From positions 1-38,691 of the forward strand of contig JBBTQM010000025.1 in assembly GCA_038065675.1 (NCBI GenBank): DNA of 38,691 nucleotides, read 5' to 3'. This DNA comes from JAUYLU01 sp038065675 (lineage in GTDB: Bacteria > Patescibacteriota > Minisyncoccia > Phycocordibacterales > VMEP01). Positions 36,675 to 38,691 of this stretch are shown here, piece by piece (positions within the stretch are counted from its first letter, which is position 1; every line of letters starts with the position of its first letter). Position numbers and translations under genes: made by a program. The notes under the pieces are model-generated. The model saw only the letters and a program-made list of their open reading frames with translations, was not told where the DNA came from and made no database searches.

Positions 36675-37915
36675 GATTTCCTCCCTGTGCTACCGCCATC
36701 CGGCTGTTGCTTGAGAGATTCGCCGAGCGATGTACCAATACCAAGCAAGTCTGCGAAGCCACCCGAGCCGGCAATGATTGTTTTTTGGCCAGGGTTCAAA
36801 GTAATCGCTCGTGCTGCTTCTGTGCCGATTACTGCTTCAGCGCTTACCTCAAGCGACCCCTTAATCTTCGCAAGACCATCTGCTCTGTTAGTTAGAACAG
36901 CAAGTTCAGCCGCCGCGTCGCCCCTGCCGTGAAGTTCACGTTTTTGTCTTTCTGCGTCTCCCCCTATCACGGTGGCTTTCGCTTCGAGGGTGGCTATTGG
37001 TACTTTCCCGATGGCTGTGTTCAGGTCACGGTGGAAATTGATGAGCTTTATCTGTGCATCATGAATGGTTAAACCCCAGTCGTTTCCCTCCTCGACATCA
37101 GATTCTCCCACCATTTCTCCTACCAAGCGCTGAATTTCTTTTTTCAACATCTGATTGTAGTACTGAAGATTTCTTAGCACTATTGCCGGTGTAACTTGGG
37201 CAAATTCACGCAAAGCCATTGCTACTGCGGTATCTTGGATTTGCCGAATTGCTTCCACCATACTGCCTACTCTGGTCAGAAACGTTATATATCTTCCTTT
37301 TTTTATCCGTATGCGGATGATAATAACAGTTTCTGCTGTGACGCGGACATTGAGAGGGTCGTCTTCTTCGGCTGGTAGAAAATCCGTCGGCAAACCTTTT
37401 GGAAGTTTTTTACTGGGATGCCCAAAAGGGATCCTTATTGGAGGGAAGAACCCTTTAGGTACTTCTTTCTTGTCTTCTTCACGGAATATGTGTTCCGGAT
37501 CGGCGGGGAGTTCTTTTTGCATTACCAGCGCGGTTTCTTTTTGGAGCTGGCATATGAACAACGGAACAAACACAAGACCAGAACGGACTTCGGCGACAGG
37601 CCGGTTGAACAAAAGAATTGCCCCGAGTTCAGTCGGCTTGACGGTCCGGAAACTGGCGAATGTGTATAGAACTTGTGCGAGGAAAAGTACCTCGCCCCGG
37701 TTCCATTTTTCTCCGAAGACTTCCACAAAGTGTCCGCCGAGCCAAAGCACGGCTTCCAGTGCAAAAAGCACTCCATAGGTAATCCCAACTACCAGCCAAA
37801 ACCGCGAAGTTTTCGATTTTTCAGCCACAGGCGTCTCCTTTGCCTTTTTGCAGGCGAGAATAATCGTACTCCAAAATCCTGAAAGTTTTGATTTCCAAAT
37901 CTTCCACCAAGCCAT
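36671..37915 (-). CDS. SPFH/Band 7 (prohibitin-like) membrane protein
   Basis: 414 residues. Two hydrophobic N-terminal segments (about 37-60 and 75-90), then the SPFH domain (about 92-300): KPTELGAILLFNRPVAEVRSGLVFVPLF, NVRVTAETVIIIRIRIK, DTAVAMALREFAQVT, and DWGLTIHDAQIKLINFHRDL. Then the Ala/Glu coiled-coil segment (AEAKATV...ERQKRELHGRGDAAAEL, about 305-350) and a Gly/Ser-rich end. Likely forms ring-like membrane scaffolds. Own promoter with 17-nt spacing and an AAGGAG SD. Part of the SD-rich accessory gene set. Confidence 0.87.
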   Translation of the reverse strand: MAWWKIWKSKLSGFWSTIILACKKAKETPVAEKSKTSRFWLVVGITYGVLFALEAVLWLGGHFVEVFGEKWNRGEVLFLAQVLYTFASFRTVKPTELGAILLFNRPVAEVRSGLVFVPLFICQLQKETALVMQKELPADPEHIFREEDKKEVPKGFFPPIRIPFGHPSKKLPKGLPTDFLPAEEDDPLNVRVTAETVIIIRIRIKKGRYITFLTRVGSMVEAIRQIQDTAVAMALREFAQVTPAIVLRNLQYYNQMLKKEIQRLVGEMVGESDVEEGNDWGLTIHDAQIKLINFHRDLNTAIGKVPIATLEAKATVIGGDAERQKRELHGRGDAAAELAVLTNRADGLAKIKGSLEVSAEAVIGTEAARAITLNPGQKTIIAGSGGFADLLGIGTSLGESLKQQPDGGSTGRKS

Positions 37916-37963
37916 TGTTGGCTCCTTGAGGACGGGTTGTCAAAGAAAAACTAATCCGGAGAA

Positions 37964-37992
37964 ACTTAATCACAAAAATAGTAAAAAGTCAA
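37964..37992 (-). promoter_or_regulatory. Promoter of the SPFH operon
   Basis: Minus strand TTGACT (37992-37987), 17-nt spacer starting TTTTTACT, TTAAGT (37969-37964). Confidence 0.65.
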
Positions 37993-38067
37993 GAAGTAGT
38001 ATATATTATTTTGCAGGCTTGCAAAATGAATTTATACCGCTATGTTAGGATATATTAATTGTTCTAT

Positions 38068-38139
38068 GGCGTAGTGGCGAAGTGGTAACGCTTCGGTCTG
38101 CAAAACCGACACGCGCGGGTTCGATTCCCGCCTACGCCT
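38068..38139 (+). tRNA. tRNA-Cys(GCA)
   Basis: Acceptor GGCGTAG with CTACGCC, discriminator T38139; anticodon stem TCGGT/ACCGA, loop CTGCAAA, anticodon GCA; T-loop TTCGATT. CCA is not encoded (CCG follows). The Nudix gene starts 5 nt later. Confidence 0.95.
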
Positions 38140-38143
38140 CCGG

Positions 38144-38563
38144 ATGCAAAAAAATCAAAATTTTCACGTCGGTTTAAAGGCTTTCATAAACAAAAACGAT
38201 AAGCTTCTTATTCTTCGCGAGCCGGACCGCGGCAATGATTTTGGCAAATGGGGTCTGCCTGGCGGGCGCATACAGGAAGCCGAATCAAACACACCGCTTG
38301 ATAATGTTCTTAAAAGAGAAATATTTGAGGAATGTGGGAGGATAACCGTAAAAATAGGAGACATAGAAGGAGTGTGGAGGAGTCGTTCTCGCGGCGGTGT
38401 TTCCGTCTTCTTAATAGGGTTTAAATGCAATTATGTAAATGGTGATGTTATCCTTAACGAAGAACACGTTGAACACAAATGGATTGCAAAAGACGAGGCG
38501 GGGAAATATACTTTCGCGAGTGGTTATAAAGAAGCGATTGACAGTTATTTTTTAAAAAAATAA
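38144..38563 (+). CDS. Nudix hydrolase
   Basis: 139 residues. Opens with a beta strand HVGLKAFINKNDKLLILRE; WGLPGGRIQEAE leads into the Nudix box G41-x5-E47-x10-R58-E-I-F-E62-E63-C-G65, three residues longer than the usual x7 spacer. Metal-binding glutamates are present. Hydrolyses X-linked nucleoside diphosphates; the substrate is unknown (HKWIAKDEAGKYTF near the end is common in 8-oxo-dGTP/ADP-ribose-type members). The ATG lies 5 nt after tRNA-Cys with no SD, so it is likely read from the tRNA transcript. Confidence 0.9.
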   Translation: MQKNQNFHVGLKAFINKNDKLLILREPDRGNDFGKWGLPGGRIQEAESNTPLDNVLKREIFEECGRITVKIGDIEGVWRSRSRGGVSVFLIGFKCNYVNGDVILNEEHVEHKWIAKDEAGKYTFASGYKEAIDSYFLKK

Positions 38564-38566
38564 TAC

Positions 38567-38648
38567 GCTCGGGTGGCGGAATGGTATACGCGGAAGACTT
38601 AAAATCTTCTGCCGATAAGGCTTGTGGGTTCGAGTCCCACCCCGAGCA
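38567..38648 (+). tRNA. tRNA-Leu(TAA)
   Basis: Class II tRNA: acceptor GCTCGGG with CCCGAGC, discriminator A38648; anticodon stem GAAGA/TCTTC, loop CTTAAAA, anticodon TAA; long variable arm; T-loop TTCGAGT. CCA is not encoded. A 13-bp AT-rich hairpin follows at 38653-38681. Confidence 0.95.
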
Positions 38649-38652
38649 CAAG

Positions 38653-38681
38653 CAAAATATTTTTAAAATAAAAATATTTTG
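38653..38681 (+). other. Hairpin directly after tRNA-Leu
   Basis: 13-bp perfect stem CAAAATATTTTTA/TAAAAATATTTTG with a 3-nt loop, then TTATAG. Could be a terminator, or the first hairpin of another tRNA tail element cut off by the window end. Confidence 0.6.
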
Positions 38682-38691
38682 TTATAGTGCT

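Overview
The window looks like a chromosomal segment of a Patescibacteria (CPR) bacterium, most likely a Parcubacteria/Paceibacteria lineage. This is inferred from gene content and architecture, not from a marker-gene tree. Supporting signs are short single-copy housekeeping genes, arrays of 2-TM T4SS-pilin-like proteins, a DUF5667 coiled-coil protein, an orphan type IV pilin, a short valS, many core genes without Shine-Dalgarno sequences, and several families of short palindromic spacers. The standard code fits (TGA is used as stop). There is no rRNA and no CRISPR array.

Layout. 1-2000: tRNA-Gly with a structured tail element, a glutaredoxin, tRNA-Arg, two small orphan genes, and tRNA-Phe preceded by two truncated copies of its own 5' end. 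2094-6867 (minus): valS-prsW-hsp20, then tRNA-Val next to tsaD. 6873-9547: an HTH protein, a type IV pilin pair and a DUF5667 protein. 9600-17570 is the accessory zone: a gene between direct repeats, a HIT/PCC pair, an AT-rich metalloprotease gene between 76-bp perfect repeats, tRNA-Ser decorated on both sides, tRNA-Glu with its own tail element, and then a 195-aa unknown protein, a YHYH/peptidoglycan-binding protein and a KAP-type P-loop NTPase. 17589-27416 is mostly core: P-loop protein, MGMT-like protein, trxB, ftsZ-ftsA-ybeY-rpsU, hisS-lepB, pth and rpsA. 27600-28350 is a repeat-rich, GC-rich region with a strong promoter and an overlooked 44-codon ORF. 28404-35852: MBL-like protein, gyrA, a methyltransferase, a solute-binding protein and five consecutive 2-TM pilin-like genes. 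35979-37915: a coupled membrane protein/SPFH pair. 38068-38691: tRNA-Cys, a Nudix gene and tRNA-Leu.

The most unusual thing is a family of roughly 155-bp structured elements attached to tRNA genes. After tRNA-Gly and tRNA-Ser the element ends with a copy of the last 18-21 nt of the host tRNA. It also carries an internal inverted copy of the T-arm and hairpins whose stems change while loops, bulges and G-U pairs are kept in the tRNA sense. An orphan copy and a truncated copy bracket the AT-rich metalloprotease gene as 76-bp perfect direct repeats. A related stem follows tRNA-Glu. A mirror-image pattern, truncated 5' tRNA copies upstream of the tRNA, is seen at tRNA-Phe and tRNA-Ser. The elements could be tiny elements integrated at tRNA genes and mobilised in trans, possibly able to carry genes, or structured RNAs transcribed with the tRNA. 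The sequence alone cannot decide between these.

A second theme is short repeats invading genes. A GCCTGCC palindrome lies in frame inside the MBL-like gene and another interrupts a tRNA-mimic. tsaD carries stretches resembling two intergenic repeat families as in-frame coding sequence. A third theme is a set of accessory genes with their own consensus-like promoter, a strong ribosome-binding site and their own terminator, unlike the core genes around them.
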